Below are positions 32,515-43,609 of a stretch of DNA of 64,000 nt, piece by piece; the stretch's first letter is position 1, and every line of letters starts with the position of its first letter. A program made the translations under genes and the position numbers. Origin of the DNA: Pseudoips prasinana (lineage: Eukaryota > Arthropoda > Insecta > Lepidoptera > Nolidae); contig OX621246.1 in the NCBI GenBank assembly GCA_951640165.1, positions 6,411,001 through 6,475,000 of the forward strand. The letters run 5' to 3'. The notes under the pieces were generated by a model. That model did no database searches. It had not been told where the DNA came from and saw only the letters and a program-made list of their open reading frames with translations.

Positions 32515-33012
32515 ATAATTACAGTAAGTGGACCAAATCTCGTGTATATGCCCCATTGAGTATGTTTCGCCGGAGCGTCTCAACTGGGCCGTGTTGAAAC
32601 CGGTAGTAGAGACACCCGCTGAGTTTGTTTCGCTGGGTCTTCTCAGTTGGGGCGCATTGGATCCGGTGGTAGCATTAAAGCGCGACCGTCGTTATTAACA
32701 CAAGGTCCGTCATAATAATATCACCTTAATATAGACAGAACCATTGCCAATATGTATTACAAATATTAGACTTAAACTAGATAATTAAACTTAAACATAA
32801 TCTCTTGACAATAACTTGATTCGAGCTAGCTAAATATCATTGCTGTTATAAAATAAATTTTATTAATGTTTTAATACTATCAATACATGTGTACCTAATA
32901 TCTGTTACTAGAAATAATAATGTATACAACTATAATACTACAAACATGTTCTGACTATTTACAAGCGCTTTTTTGAAGTCTACGTGAATAAAAACCTTTT
33001 TTTTTTTTTTTA
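32515..33012 (+). repeat. repeat F, full-length copy
   Basis: This retroposon-like repeat of about 500 bp carries GTATGTTTCGCCGGAGCGTC, GAGTTTGTTTCGCTGGGTC, GATCCGGTGGTAGCATTAAA and ACAAGCGCTTTTTTGAAGTC, then an AATAAAAACC signal and a T-run. Other copies are at 37526 (+), 49062 (-), 51530 (+) and 52480 (+). No coding potential. Confidence 0.75.
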
Positions 33013-34054
33013 TTTATTATTCATTAATCGAACAAAATGAAAGTGAAAAGTCTCTTTGCAAGGACCGGAGAAATAGCGTAATGTACAAAAAGAACCTATA
33101 CCCAAACTGAGATTCTCCCTCTTTGTGAAGTCAGTTACAGATAGTTAAGCAACATTTCCCATAATAGATTTCAAAATAGAAATCTGACCAACTAATACTT
33201 AATACGTTAAGAGTGCGCATTCCACTCGCTTTTCTTAAATTATTATTTATTTTTACTATTTGAAATATTATAGACCGATAGATGTAGTATCTATGTAAGT
33301 ATTTAAGTATAATATATTATAGTATAATGTATATACAAAATATTCGCATAGAGGTAAATAGTGGACGTAACTTAAGGAGCTTAAATTGCCTATAAAACTG
33401 AACAAAGTTTAAAATTCACAAAAATATATTTACTCCCCGTACAAAATAACGATCAGCTGATGCATTTTGTCTGGGGAGCGCCAATATATTACTGCTTTGG
33501 TTCAGCCAGTGGTTGTCTGGAAGAGATAGCCTCTAACATTAACGATGAGACCACCGTTTGTACCTCACTCTACAAGTAAACTCATGTTATAATGATATAT
33601 TTCCATGTTTTATACTAAATTATAATCTTCTTTTCTCTACTAGAGTATAGAAGAGAAGATTTATGAGGATCATTAAAACAATATAAAATATTTTTTATAT
33701 GGTGCTAAACAAAAGACAAGGCCATCGTGCTTCCTTTACGAAAATACGTGCGGCAAGTGTACTCTTAAACCTAATTATTATTTGACTAAGAACCTACTTA
33801 TTTAAAAACTCATTATCAGAATTAATTAGAAATAAGCTAGGTATTGAGACATTTTCAATTAATATGGAACAGCAATCTGATTCCGTGCCTAATTGTTAAA
33901 AACTTTCATTTTTATATTCAAATGGCAAAGTAAAAGTTATTTGAATATTTTTTTACTAAGACTAGTGTCATTGTAGCACAGCACTGTGATATGAGAATAA
34001 TACCTAGTCTTTTTAGATACGAAATATAGTTTGTCAAACTTCAGTAGCCTTATG
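33013..34054. other. unassigned AT-rich sequence
   Basis: No gene or repeat is recognised before the minisatellite at 34055. Confidence 0.4.
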
Positions 34055-34480
34055 AAATTAAACAACCTCCGAAATTGAACAACTGTAAAACTGAACAACT
34101 TAGAAATTGACACAACTATGGAATTGAACAACTTTGAAACTGAACAACTTTGAATTTGATACAACTATGATATTAAACAACTGTAAAACTGAAAACTTAG
34201 AAATTGACACAACTATGAAATTCAACAACAGTAAAACTGAACAACTTAGAAATTGACACAACTATGGAATTGAACAACTTTGAAACTGAACAACTTTGAA
34301 ATTGATACAACTATGAAATTCAACTACTGAAAAACTTAGAAATTGATACAACTATGAAATTCAACAACTGTAAAACTGAAAAACTTAGAAATTGACACAA
34401 CTATGAAATTGAACAACTTTGAAACTGAACAACTTCAAAATTGATACAACTATAAAAGTGAACAACTTTGAAACTGAACT
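34055..34480. repeat. 49-bp minisatellite with three-part unit
   Basis: The anchor phrase GAAATTGACACAACTATG starts at 34103, 34152, 34200, 34249, 34298, 34339, 34388 and about 34437: spacing 48-49 bp except one 41-bp unit with an internal deletion. Each unit is itself three related blocks of 17, 16 and 16 bp (GAAATTGACACAACTAT, GAAATTGAACAACTTT, GAAACTGAACAACTTT). Confidence 0.9.
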
Positions 34481-35084
34481 TTTTTCCCTGCATTTAATAA
34501 GAGGATTCAAGACAGATGAAGGAATTCTCCGGAACGTGCATAAGTCACACCGCTCAGTGTCATTTTATTGTGTCCAGAAGTTGCCTTGGCGGATGGAACT
34601 TATCCCTATAAGGGAATACCTGTCAGATTCTGTTAAGTTTCTGACTACCGTAACGATTTTCAGAATGGTCTCAGAACAAACAGGACTTATGGATGGCTTA
34701 ACTTTCTCTACGAGCCTCAGAAGGTATTTTTCTCCCTGGACTCCCTGTTTCCCTTAACCAATAAATCCTCGATTTTATACATGATTTAATTGGTGCGGGT
34801 CCGAACTCGCGACCTCCATACGGACGGCTTACACTCAACCTACAGATAGGGACCACGACATAAACGATACTGTATTTCCCATACATAAGATATTTGAGGG
34901 ACATTAATCCACGTAATTTATAACTTATTTTACCTGTGTCAAATCTCCGCAATTCATTTGGGACTCATATTTTGCGTCATTCTGTATACCAATGAATAAA
35001 ATTCAAGTGTTTGTGTGTACGTATTATGAAAATAAGAGAGTTTTACTAAATGTGTATGATGTACATCATACACTATAATTACGC
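34481..35084. other. mostly unassigned; degraded tRNA-like head
   Basis: A reversed tRNA-like segment with a B-box-like GGGTCCGAACTCGCGACC lies at about 34780-34860, probably a SINE head. The rest, including the 112-residue frame at 34419-34757, is not recognised. Confidence 0.35.
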
Positions 35085-35275
35085 ACGGCTAAGCTGTGGA
35101 ACAACCTCCCAAACGACGTGTTTCCAGACTCATATAACATGGGTTTATTCAAGGTTAGAGTGAACAGGCATCTTATGGATACGAGCGGTCCACCTTCGAC
35201 CACATCTTCACTTACCATCAGGTGAGATCGTGGTCAAGCGCAAACCCATTTTGCATAAAAAGAAAAAATATACTA
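35085..35275 (+). mobile_element. LINE C-terminal/3' fragment
   Basis: The plus strand reads LWNNLPNDVFPDSYNMGLFK and RVNRHLMDT, the C-terminal end of a LINE reverse transcriptase ORF, followed by CTTACCATCAGGTGAGATCG and an A-rich end. It is a better copy of the fragment at 18785-18965. Confidence 0.65.
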
Positions 35276-35500
35276 AAAACATAATTTCAAAATTTTCTGT
35301 CTCTCTATCTGCTTACTCTGGCATACTCCTGAAACAGCTCCACCGATTTTGCAGGAATTTCACTGGTAGATAGCCTTTCGTATCAAGGAATAATTATAAA
35401 GTGGTCTGATCGGAAATAAATATTTCCTTAGAGATAGCAAAATAAATTTTAGACTGCCGAATAAAATACGCGGGCAAAGCTCGGGGGTGGAAGCTGATTT
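35276..35500 (+). mobile_element. Helitron-like fragment
   Basis: CTGTCTCTCTATCTGCTTAC, CTGAAACAGCTCCACCGATTT and ACGCGGGCAAAGCTCGG are the kind of text found at the 3' half of the family-2 Helitron-like elements at 48958 and 53118. Diverged. Confidence 0.45.
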
Positions 35501-35975
35501 ATTTTAAGATAGATAGACCTCTATAAGAATGCTTTTGACGACACCTGTCAAATTTGGCGTAAAATTTAATATTAGTTTTGCAGCATTATTCACAATGCAA
35601 AGCGAAATAATAAATATAATCGCCTGGCGGGTCTTTCACCAGTACCTTCTACCAATGCGGGTAGGGACTCTGCGTTAAGCTACAAATGATACACTCTGGC
35701 AGGTCTAATTTAGGAGCCCCTTGCTAACACCCTATCCATCGGCTTAATTTTCTAGAAACATGCGCTTTCCCCGGATTGGTAGAGGGTGTTGGTTCGAGAC
35801 CTGCTGGACAACTGAATTTACTATTTCACATTTTTGAGATTGGCGTAAAAATGTTACAAACTAACACGGTCGCACATTAAAGCCAAATTAATCTACATAA
35901 TAAATAACTTATTTTACCCATAACAAACCTCTGCAAATCACCTGGGGCTCATATTTTGCGTCATATAAAATAAAT
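35501..35975. other. unassigned sequence
   Basis: No gene is recognised; some GC-richer, repeat-like text at 35625-35850 could not be named. Confidence 0.35.
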
Positions 35976-36143
35976 GTACAGACGCCCGCACATCCAGCTT
36001 CCAATCTGTCAAATTTCTTTTATAGATTTTCAACTTTATCACAAAAGCCTAAGGTTAAGGTTAAGTTAAGTTAAGTTAAGGTTAAGGCTTTCAATTGGGG
36101 AAATTTGACAGATTTGCGTAGCTTGATGTGCTGGCGTCTGTAC
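35976..36143. mobile_element. palindromic GTAC MITE, copy 2, with internal expansion
   Basis: Ends AGACGCC...GGCGTCT are flanked by GTAC on both sides. The centre carries a GGTTAAG/TTAAG tandem expansion at about 36052-36088 that the other copies lack. Confidence 0.85.
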
Positions 36144-36146
36144 AAT

Positions 36147-36539
36147 CGGGGCCCGATCGGTACGTAAGTTGGACTACAAAATTAGCCCTTATTACCAACG
36201 AAATAAAGATGCTGTGAAGGTCAGAGAGGAGGTATCCAGCCACGCGAAGTGACGTCAACTGTACCTACAGTTAATACGGTTATATTGCCTCAATAACTTT
36301 ATAGTACAAGATAATCACTGTCTGGTTTTACAGACAGACAGACCACCCGGTTTATCGTACGCAATTTACTTAGTCAATTAAAATCAATCAGTCCATTCAA
36401 ACGATTAAGCTAGCTCGGTATCTGTATCAATGAATTTGTATAGAGCAATTTGTAAAGTCAACCGGTATTCAAATAGATCACAGTGTTTAAAGATCCGGTT
36501 ACGTTTACTAGAGATGATTAGAAGTAGTATACGAGAAAG
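36147..36539. other. unassigned sequence
   Basis: No gene or familiar repeat is recognised. Confidence 0.35.
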
Positions 36540-36795
36540 GGTAAAACGGGTCTGTCTGTCTGACTGTCTGTCTGTCCGTCTGTCACCAGACTGTATCTCA
36601 TGAACCGTGATAGACAGTTGAAATTTTCACAGATGATGTATTTCTGTTGCCGATATAACAACAAATACTAAAAAACAAAATAGGATATATATTTAACGGG
36701 GCTCCCATACAACAAATTAATGCTCGTTTTTATAGATAATGGTATGGAAACCTTCGTGCGCGAGTCTGACTCGCACTTGGCCGGTTTTTTTAATA
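36540..36795. repeat. repeat G, partial copy
   Basis: A CTGTCTGTCTG tract, CTCATGAACCGTGATAGAC and the terminal phrase GACTCGCACTTGGCCGGTTT are typical of this dispersed family, here lacking the left end. Confidence 0.65.
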
Positions 36796-36814
36796 TGAAA
36801 GCTAACTTGCTTAG

Positions 36815-37230
36815 GAGGCGCTCACTGCTTCACTGGACAATAGTGAACGGGGGCTCAAGCTCCAGCAAAGAAGAGTAACCCGCGCGAGCTGTTAGCGCAG
36901 TTACTGACGTGGAGATGAATTAGAGCATACCATCCATAGATGGGTTACCGCCAAAGTGGTTTAATTTCGGAGCGTCTCCGTCAACGGTTTTTTTTTTTGA
37001 CGTGACGCTATCTTTAGCCTAGGAAGCTTTCACTACTTCACCGGACTATAGAGGCAAGAGGAGGGCTCGAGCCGTCTAGCAAACTACAAAGCTAAGTAAC
37101 CCGCGCCGGAGGGCACCCCCTGTGTGGTTCGAACCTCGGCTCTGGGCGGTTACTGGCGGGGAGAGGGCGAGAGATCATGGCTTAATGTTTGGTGCAACTT
37201 TCGCTCTACGTTAATAACATGACGCGGCCC
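36815..37230. repeat. repeat E, two tandem partial copies
   Basis: The copy at 37018-37230 (TTCACCGGACTATAGAGGCA, GTGTGGTTCGAACCTCGGCTC, GCAACTTTCGCTCTACGTTAA) follows a shorter, diverged one at 36815-36990 (CTTCACTGGACAATAGTGAA, AGTAACCCGCGCGAG). Confidence 0.55.
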
Positions 37231-37525
37231 CCTCCGATTGGGGGCTTTGAGGGGGCTTTTTATCGGTACGGTATGCAAACTAAGAGTCATGGAGGGCGTT
37301 GGTGGTCGCGGTCGTACTCTCGTCCGGCGATCCGTGCATCGGAGGGCACGTTAAGCTTTTAATACCGGTTGTATAGCCATATCAGAGGCCTTCCTGTCAT
37401 CTTGAACAACTCTCAGTCTAGGTCAGATACGATAAGTATAAGTAATATAGCAATGGTACTAGAAAAATTGAGTGCACGTGTCTAGCAGAGGTTAAGGTAG
37501 TCCTGTGAGTACTCCCTCGGCTTAA

Positions 37526-37725
37526 ACTTAAATTAAGTTAGCTAAATATCGTTACTGTTATAAAATAAATCTTATTGTTAATTTTTTCCTACAATCCGTG
37601 TACCTAAATATCTATATGTACCTAGAAATAATTATAAATTAATTATATATTACTGCGAACATGTTCTGACTATTTACAAGCGCTTTTTTAAAGTCTACAT
37701 GAATAAAAACCTTAAAAAAAAAAAA
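37526..37725 (+). repeat. repeat F, 3' part
   Basis: AAGTTAGCTAAATATCG, ACATGTTCTGACTATTTACA and AAGCGCTTTTTTAAAGTCTA, ending in AATAAAAACC and an A-run. Confidence 0.7.
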
Positions 37726-38131
37726 AGATATCTACACAGCATAAGCATCTGTTTTTATGTCCTACAAATGATTGCTTTGTGTCTAGGTGTGCTTAGTGTC
37801 CGTAAATGGCCAGTTTATAAAGTCTCCCCCTAGGTTCTCAATTTTTTAAGAAGTACAAACAATAGAGTCATGTATTTAATTCGTAGTAGTAAACACAATG
37901 TGTCTGCAATATTCTGGCATGAAAGCAGCAGAAGGTTAATGTGTTTGTTTTTGGAAAGTATCAAGATTATTTCGTCAGGGTGAAAGGGCCATGCGTAAAC
38001 GCGGTAGCGGGACCGCAGGACACATATCTACCTACCTACTCTAATGTCACACCATGGCCGAAGACGTAGTGTGCATACTAGAAGTGTTGTGGTTGAATTC
38101 CATCATAGAAAGTACCCTTATATTATAAAAA
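37726..38131. other. unassigned sequence
   Basis: No gene or familiar repeat is recognised. Confidence 0.4.
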
Positions 38132-38132
38132 C

Positions 38133-38829
38133 CGGTTTTAGGGTTCCGTAGCCAAATGGCAAAAACGGAACCCTTATAGATGTCTGTCTGTAAAAACGGA
38201 ACCCTTATACATTCGTCATGTCTGTCTGTCTGTCCGTCCGTATGGCACAGCCACTTTTTTCCGAAACTATAAGAGATGTACTGTTGAAACTTGGTAAGTA
38301 CCTAGACGTATTATGAAAACCGCATTAAGATTTTCACATAAAAACAGAATAATAATAAGTATTTTGGGGGTTCCCCATATATAGAACTGAAACTCAAAAA
38401 AAAATTTTACACGTGGGGTATCTATGGATAGGTCTTCAAAAATGATATTGAGGTTCCTAATATGATTTTTTCTAAACTAAATAGTTTGCCCGAGAGACAC
38501 TTCCAAAGTGGAAAAATGAGTGTCAGTTACAGGGGGGGGGGGGTTGTAACTTCTAAAATAAGAGAATGATAAAATTAAAAAATATATATGATGTACATTA
38601 CCATGTAAACTAACAACGAAAATTGGTTTGAACGACATGTAGTTTTTTTTTTTTTTTTATTGTTGGGCTAATTAGCCTCCGACGGCTCACTGCTGCTATT
38701 TTATTGCAGCATGTAGTTAGTTGCGTCATAAATCGTAAACCGCAATTTACCTTTCATTTAATCAACTGAAATACTTGCTGCTGCGGAACCCTTCATGGGC
38801 GAGTACGACTCGCACTTGGCCGGTTTTTT
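38133..38829. repeat. repeat G, full-length copy
   Basis: It starts AAAACCGGTTTTAGGGTTCCG and ends TTGGCCGGTTTTTT, so short inverted ends (AAAAACCGG) are visible, suggesting a DNA-element origin. It contains a CTGTCTGTCTG tract, a run of 12 G at 38532-38543, and an apparent T-rich insertion at 38640-38715. Confidence 0.7.
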
Positions 38830-38835
38830 AAATTC

Positions 38836-38970
38836 ATCATCATCATGTGAACCGAATGAAGTCCACTGCTGGACAAAAGATTTTCCACAATGGAGTTGTG
38901 TCCAGCATTTGTAGGGATATACCATAATTGCCACGCTTGGTAGAAGGGATAGCGATGACAGTATGAACAA
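38836..38970 (-). repeat. RTE-tail-like dispersed repeat
   Basis: Reverse copy: CATCATCATGTGAACCG, GTCCACTGCTGGACAAAAG and ATACCATAATTGCCACGC. Confidence 0.6.
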
Positions 38971-39039
38971 AAAAAAATTATTATTCAAAATTATTTATTC
39001 TGTAAAAATTTTACATTTATGTGGAATCGTCATCTTTTT

Positions 39040-39456
39040 TTTACCTTACCGTGCAGTGCAGTGGCAGCTACTGAGAAACACTGCCAGAAAACTCAGTAGG
39101 AATCCTTTTTAAAAATAAAATATACTTAAGATTAATTACAACCATGTGTGTTGACTCAGAACAACTCAATCCCAAGCACTTTTATCCCTTAAATAATCAG
39201 GAATTTTGTAATATGCCCTGCTATACAATTTGGCTTTAATAATTCTTTTAAACTTATTCGTAGACAATTCTCTAATATCATTGGGAAGTTTGTTAGAGAA
39301 TCTTATACATTGCCCCATAAAAGAGTTACTTATTTTGTTGAGACGGGTAGTATGCAATATGAGATTATTCTTATATCTAGTATTTACATTATGTGTATCG
39401 CTCCTTTTACAGAAGGAATCGATATTTTTATGCTCATATAGTAAGTGGTGGTCATA
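39040..39456 (-). mobile_element. Jockey/CR1-like LINE, C-terminal fragment
   Basis: The minus strand from about 39456 to 39166 reads HHLLYEHKNIDSFCKRSDTH, NVNTRYKNNL, SFMGQCIRFSNKLP and a terminal stop. It parallels the C-terminus of the LINE at 30435-32221 (HNVNTRNKDKL, SFMGNCTRFYNKLP) and is a related or same-family copy without its RT domain. Confidence 0.8.
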
Positions 39457-39462
39457 GTACTC

Positions 39463-39595
39463 AGAGAGACGCTGCTGCCCGCTCTCTGGAAGACATTCCC
39501 TCGGTCCGACTACCGTAAGCCCCCCACGAGATGAAATGGGGTTATTCCCACCCTATTTCATCTTTCTTTGCCGTTAGCCACACAGCAATTTATTT
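39463..39595 (+). repeat. RTE-tail-like dispersed repeat, fragment
   Basis: GAGAGACGCTGCTGCCCG, CTCTCTGGAAGACATTCCCTC and CCCCACGAGATGAAATGGGG are visible. Confidence 0.55.
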
Positions 39596-39785
39596 TTTAT
39601 ATATTTACTTTTATTATGTGTTATTAATGTTATTATTGTGTGTACATTAATTATTAAATTAATAATAATTATATATCTTACCCGGATAACATATAACGCA
39701 AGTATGAGACTGAATCTAATAAAATAATACTCCTCCTAATATATTAACGACCGACGAACGAACCGGAAGACGCAGCGTGAGCAGG

Positions 39786-39925
39786 CCACCTACAAGATGG
39801 ACCGATGATCTTGTGCGGATCGCTGGAAACTGCTGGATGCGAATAGCGCAAGACCGGCAATTGTGGAGATCTTTGGGGGAGGCCTTTGTCCAGCAGTGGA
39901 CGTCTTTCTTTCTTTCTTATCCATT
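39786..39925 (+). mobile_element. RTE C-terminal end, open
   Basis: The frame from 39788 reads RPPTRWTDDLVRIAG, WMRIAQDRQLWRSLGEAF and VQQWT, the last 40 or so residues of an RTE protein, without stops, then a CTTT-repeat tail. 5'-truncated. Confidence 0.75.
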
Positions 39926-40324
39926 TTCAAAGGCTATTTTTGTTTAGATATATGTAGGAGACTATCTCAAACGGCCCTTTTAAATAAAGAAAAAATATCG
40001 AATGAGTTCATAAACACCGAAAAAATCACATAACATATTTTTTTATATTGTGAGAGCTAGTGAAATCAGCCCTTAAATTGATGACAAAAAAAAGACCCCG
40101 GCTGGAAGGGTAGCCCCTTCCAGCTTGTCTATACCGGTACTTGAAGGTCTTCATCTCGTGGGCGTTCGTTCTCACTTCATTACGTGACATAATACGTTGT
40201 TAGGACTACTATAGCCCTTTAACCCACTTGGATACGTCACTCTATTCTTCTTGAATATACGTCACTATTTTTGTGTTTCGATATAATATGAGCCTAATAT
40301 GGACGATATTAATTCGCCTGAAAC

Positions 40325-40416
40325 TTTGTATTAATATATGTAGCTTAAATATCCGAATAACACATAGACTAAGATTTATAAAGTATACCGCGCGTAACCG
40401 CGGGGCACAACTAGTA
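40325..40416 (+). mobile_element. Helitron-like 3' fragment, family 1
   Basis: CCGAATAACACATAGACTAAG, GCGCGTAACCGCGGGGCACA and the ACTAG end match the 3' end of the copy at 23972-24832. Confidence 0.6.
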
Positions 40417-40599
40417 ATAAAATAAAAAATATTTTTATCAACAAAAGCGTATTGTTCGATATATAGGCGATTGTCTGATTAAGTATTTATTTTAAGTTTA
40501 ATAGCATTAGGAAAAGAAAAGAAAATCGTCATAATAACAGTAATCGTATAATTTTGAGACGGAACCACAGATATCTGAAAATAGAACCAAGAGTTCTGA

Positions 40600-40740
40600 A
40601 ATGTATTATTAGATTTATTACAGGTAGTTCGTGCTACATAATAGATTAGTCATGTCTATATATGTGGCTATAAGATCTCCTGCGGACATAGATACTGACC
40701 GCCAAATGTCTTTATCATCTTATCCTTAGTCATGGCGCAA
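40600..40740 (-). mobile_element. LINE 3' UTR fragment
   Basis: On the minus strand this matches the region just after the stop codon of the LINE at 30435-32475: AAGACATTTGGCGGTC, GATCTTATAGCCA and GACATGA are shared in order. Confidence 0.65.
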
Positions 40741-41483
40741 AAGGGGCACCGGAGCAGCATACCCGCGTTCCCGGGGCTCCCCCATCAGGCGCCAAGAGAA
40801 GTCGATGGCAGGTTAGGTTTAGGTTAGGCCTTATTCACCGTTATTTGCACGCGAGTTAGTGACTAGTATCCGTAGAGATAGGCCGCGGCACCTGAATCTG
40901 ACCAGCATCTATCATAATCTAGAAATAAAGGATAGCCCACTATCCGAAAAATGTAGTCTTAAGTGCAACCATTCAATATGGTACTAAGTAGACTATATTT
41001 GCGCTTCAAAATTCGCCCTTACTGCTCACATGATAAAGACGTTGTCCATGTCAGACAGTATCCACCCACGTGGCGCCGACTGTACTAATAAGAACCATAT
41101 TTGTATACGTGTTCTCATTTCACTTCAGTATGTATTCTATTTGAGTGCAGGTCTTGTTTAAGTGATTTCATTTCACGATGTCCCATTTTCTTTTTGCATA
41201 TTTAGTATCCATTTGAAGTAGAATATTATGTTTACGGTAAACTATTTATTATTGCTAAACATCGCCCATCGCTTGAAATTCGACCATAGTTATTATAATT
41301 TTTAGTTTTCTATGGTCAAAGACTAAACTAAATCTCTATGATTATGTTTGACATTCAGTAAGACTATAGACAAATAATAATCTCTTCCTAGTTTGAACAT
41401 GTGTATGTGTGTGTCAAACGCATGGTAGTGTTGGTAATATTCATATAAAGATAGCTTTTAGTTTACGTATTAATTTAAAGGCA
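40741..41483. other. mostly unassigned; one dispersed phrase
   Basis: CCCGCGTTCCCGGGGCTCCC at 40760-40790 recurs at 50150-50180, each followed by GGCAGGTTAGGTT, so a retroposon fragment is present. Nothing else is recognised. Confidence 0.4.
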
Positions 41484-41640
41484 GGCTCCCTACAAGATGG
41501 ACCGATGATCTTGTGCGGGTCGCTGGAAAATGCTGGATGCGAATAGCACAAGACCGGCATTGTGGAGATCTTTGGGGGAGGCCTTTGTCCAGCAGTGGAC
41601 GTCTTTCGGCTGATATGATGATGATGATGATGATGCCTAA
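41484..41640 (+). mobile_element. RTE C-terminal end and GAT-repeat tail
   Basis: ACAAGATGGACCGATGATCT, GCACAAGACCGGCATTGTGG and GCCTTTGTCCAGCAGTGGAC, then GATGATGATGATG. It is the clean reference for the split copy at 3376-3955; one base is lost before TGTGG, breaking the frame. Confidence 0.75.
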
Positions 41641-41759
41641 ATTTCACGTAAAATGTTCAGAACTGAAAAATTTAAGCATTCTTAGGATAATTCAATCATT
41701 GAAAATATCGGGCACAGCAAATTAGGCAAGAAGAATCGGTGATAGCCATTAGACAACAG

Positions 41760-41845
41760 TCGTTAAGACATATCAGGGGCCTACTGGGCGGCTTAAACAA
41801 CTCTGATACTAGGGTAACCACTGCCCATACGATAAGTAAGTAGCA
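41760..41845 (-). repeat. repeat fragment shared with 50693-50945 and 17553-17640
   Basis: GGGCCTACTGGGCGGCTTAA and TAGGGTAACCACTGCCCATA are the reverse of text at 50700-50755. Confidence 0.55.
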
Positions 41846-41864
41846 TCTTCATTTACAGTAAGAA

Positions 41865-41919
41865 GGTTCTAAGTGGAATATTTAATGACGTCTAGTCATT
41901 AAATATTGCACTTAGAACC
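41865..41919. repeat. 25-bp hairpin followed by a T-run
   Basis: Arms GGTTCTAAGTGGAATATTTA plus five (41865-41889) and their reverse complement (41895-41919) match at 24 of 25 positions around a 5-base loop (GTCTA). An uninterrupted T-run follows. No element boundary is clear. Confidence 0.85.
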
Positions 41920-41982
41920 CTTTTTTTTTATTAGGCAGGGGAAATGCCTACCCATGCCACCCGCAAAATGTTCGACATACTA

Positions 41983-43284
41983 CTCTGTCAAGAAAGTACC
42001 GGGAAAAGATCAATAATGTACAAAATGTTTGTTATTCCTCCAAATTTATTTTATCACCTTCAAAGTATGCTCCTTCAGAAACGATACACTTACGCCAACG
42101 AATAATCCATTCATCAAAACATTTTTTAAACGCTGCTTCCGGAATTGAGTTCAGTTCTCGCCGCGAATTCTCCTTTATGTCTTCTACCGATTAAAAACGG
42201 GTACCCCGAAGTGGTAATTTGAGTTTAGGAAAAAGAAAGAAGTCAGCTGGAGCCATATCTGGTGAATATGGTGGTTGCTAGATGGTATTTGTTGAGTGTT
42301 TGGTCAAAAATTCGTTCACAATGATGGCCTTGTGCGAAGGCGCATTATCATGGTGCAAAATCCAAGAATTTTCTTTCCACAAATCTGGCATTTTTTGGCG
42401 AATTTGCTCTCTTAAACGCCGCATAACGCTCAAATAATATTCTTTATTTACCGTTCGACCTTCCGTAAATTCAGAGTGAACAACACCGCGATAGTCACAG
42501 AAAACAGTCAACATGACTTTGACTTTTGATCGACTTTGGCGTGGTTTTTTCGGTTTCGGTTCAGTTGGAAGGCGCCACTCCGAAGCTTGTTGACTATTTT
42601 GCATGTCAAACTCGTAAACCCACGTCTCGTCACCAGTAACAATGCGTTTCATGAATGTTGGGTCGGAATTGATTCGTTCTACCATGTCGTCAGCGACTTT
42701 CATGCGATTGAGTTTTTGGAGAAAATTCAGATCTTTTGGGACTAGCCGAGCGGCAACATATTTCATACCCAAATGATTAGTTAAAATGGTACGACTCGTG
42801 AGATATAGAAAGTTCGGCTATCTCTCTCAGAGTTGAATGAGGATTTTCAGTCACTATTTCCTTCACTTATGCGATGTTAACTTCAGTTGCAGACGTTGAT
42901 GGCCTACCTGAGCGAGGCAAATCTTTCATCACATCTCGACCGCTTTTGAACGCTATGAACCACTCATAAGCACGAGTTTTTGGTAAAGTCGATTCACCGT
43001 AAGCCTTCTGTAACATTTTCAGTGACTCCGAACACGAAATTCCATTAGCGATGCAAAATTTAAGACAAACTCTTTGTTCGATATTTTTGTCCATTATGAA
43101 ATTCGCAATACACACTATATATGATATTACTGAAACCAGCACTGTATTAAATATAAATAACAGATGCAACTCAAACTCCGCGCCAAAATGGAAAACAGTT
43201 GTGCCAATCTAACAACAACAAACGAAAACAAAAATTTGAATTTGGAACCATAAACAAGTCATCTATTCCCGATACTTTTTTGAC
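41983..43284 (-). mobile_element. mariner element, inactivated
   Basis: About 1.3 kb, with inverted ends around TCTGTCAAGAAAGTACCGGGA at the left and TCAGTCAAAAAAGTATCGGGA (reversed) at the right. The transposase inside is broken. It is a different mariner lineage from the one at 7714-8999, judging by the protein. Confidence 0.85.
42055..43094 (-). pseudogene. mariner transposase pseudogene (DD34D)
   Basis: Reading on the minus strand: an N-terminal part from 43094 (MDKNIEQRVCLKFCIANG; AYEWFIAFKSGRD; DLPRSGRPST) ends in a stop after TEVNIA at 42867. After a region with a one-or-more-base frameshift, an open stretch from 42772 carries GDETWVYEFD and WILHHDNAPSH, the first two catalytic aspartates, and stops at 42278. 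Beyond it the frame continues as QPPYSPDMAPADFFLF (third aspartate, 34 residues after the second), with another in-frame stop shortly after LRGTRF. At least three stops and one frameshift make this a dead copy. Confidence 0.9.
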
Positions 43285-43609
43285 TGAATTTATCCACCCG
43301 CAGACACCATTTGCGGGTATAATGCGTGGGCATTAACCTTGCCATATCAAAAAAAACTTGAACACGCTACCGTTAAAAAAACGAGGTAGTAATTATTGAA
43401 GTAAAACGAGAAACGTAACGAGATTGATATGAAATGTGTGATCGAAAGAAGTGAACAGAAGTTGAGAGGAAGATATAAGTTAGTTAAAGTAGAAAGAGTA
43501 AGTGAAACATTTCGTATATTACTATACGGGCAAGAGAGCGAGCACACATTTTCTTTCTCTCTTTCTCTCATAGTCGTTTCGTATATCTAAGTTTTACTTC
43601 AGTCCTACT

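Noticed and set aside
34055..34480. Regularly spaced repeats that at first glance resemble a CRISPR array
   Set aside because: There are no unique spacers; the whole unit repeats, and the DNA is animal nuclear. It is a minisatellite.
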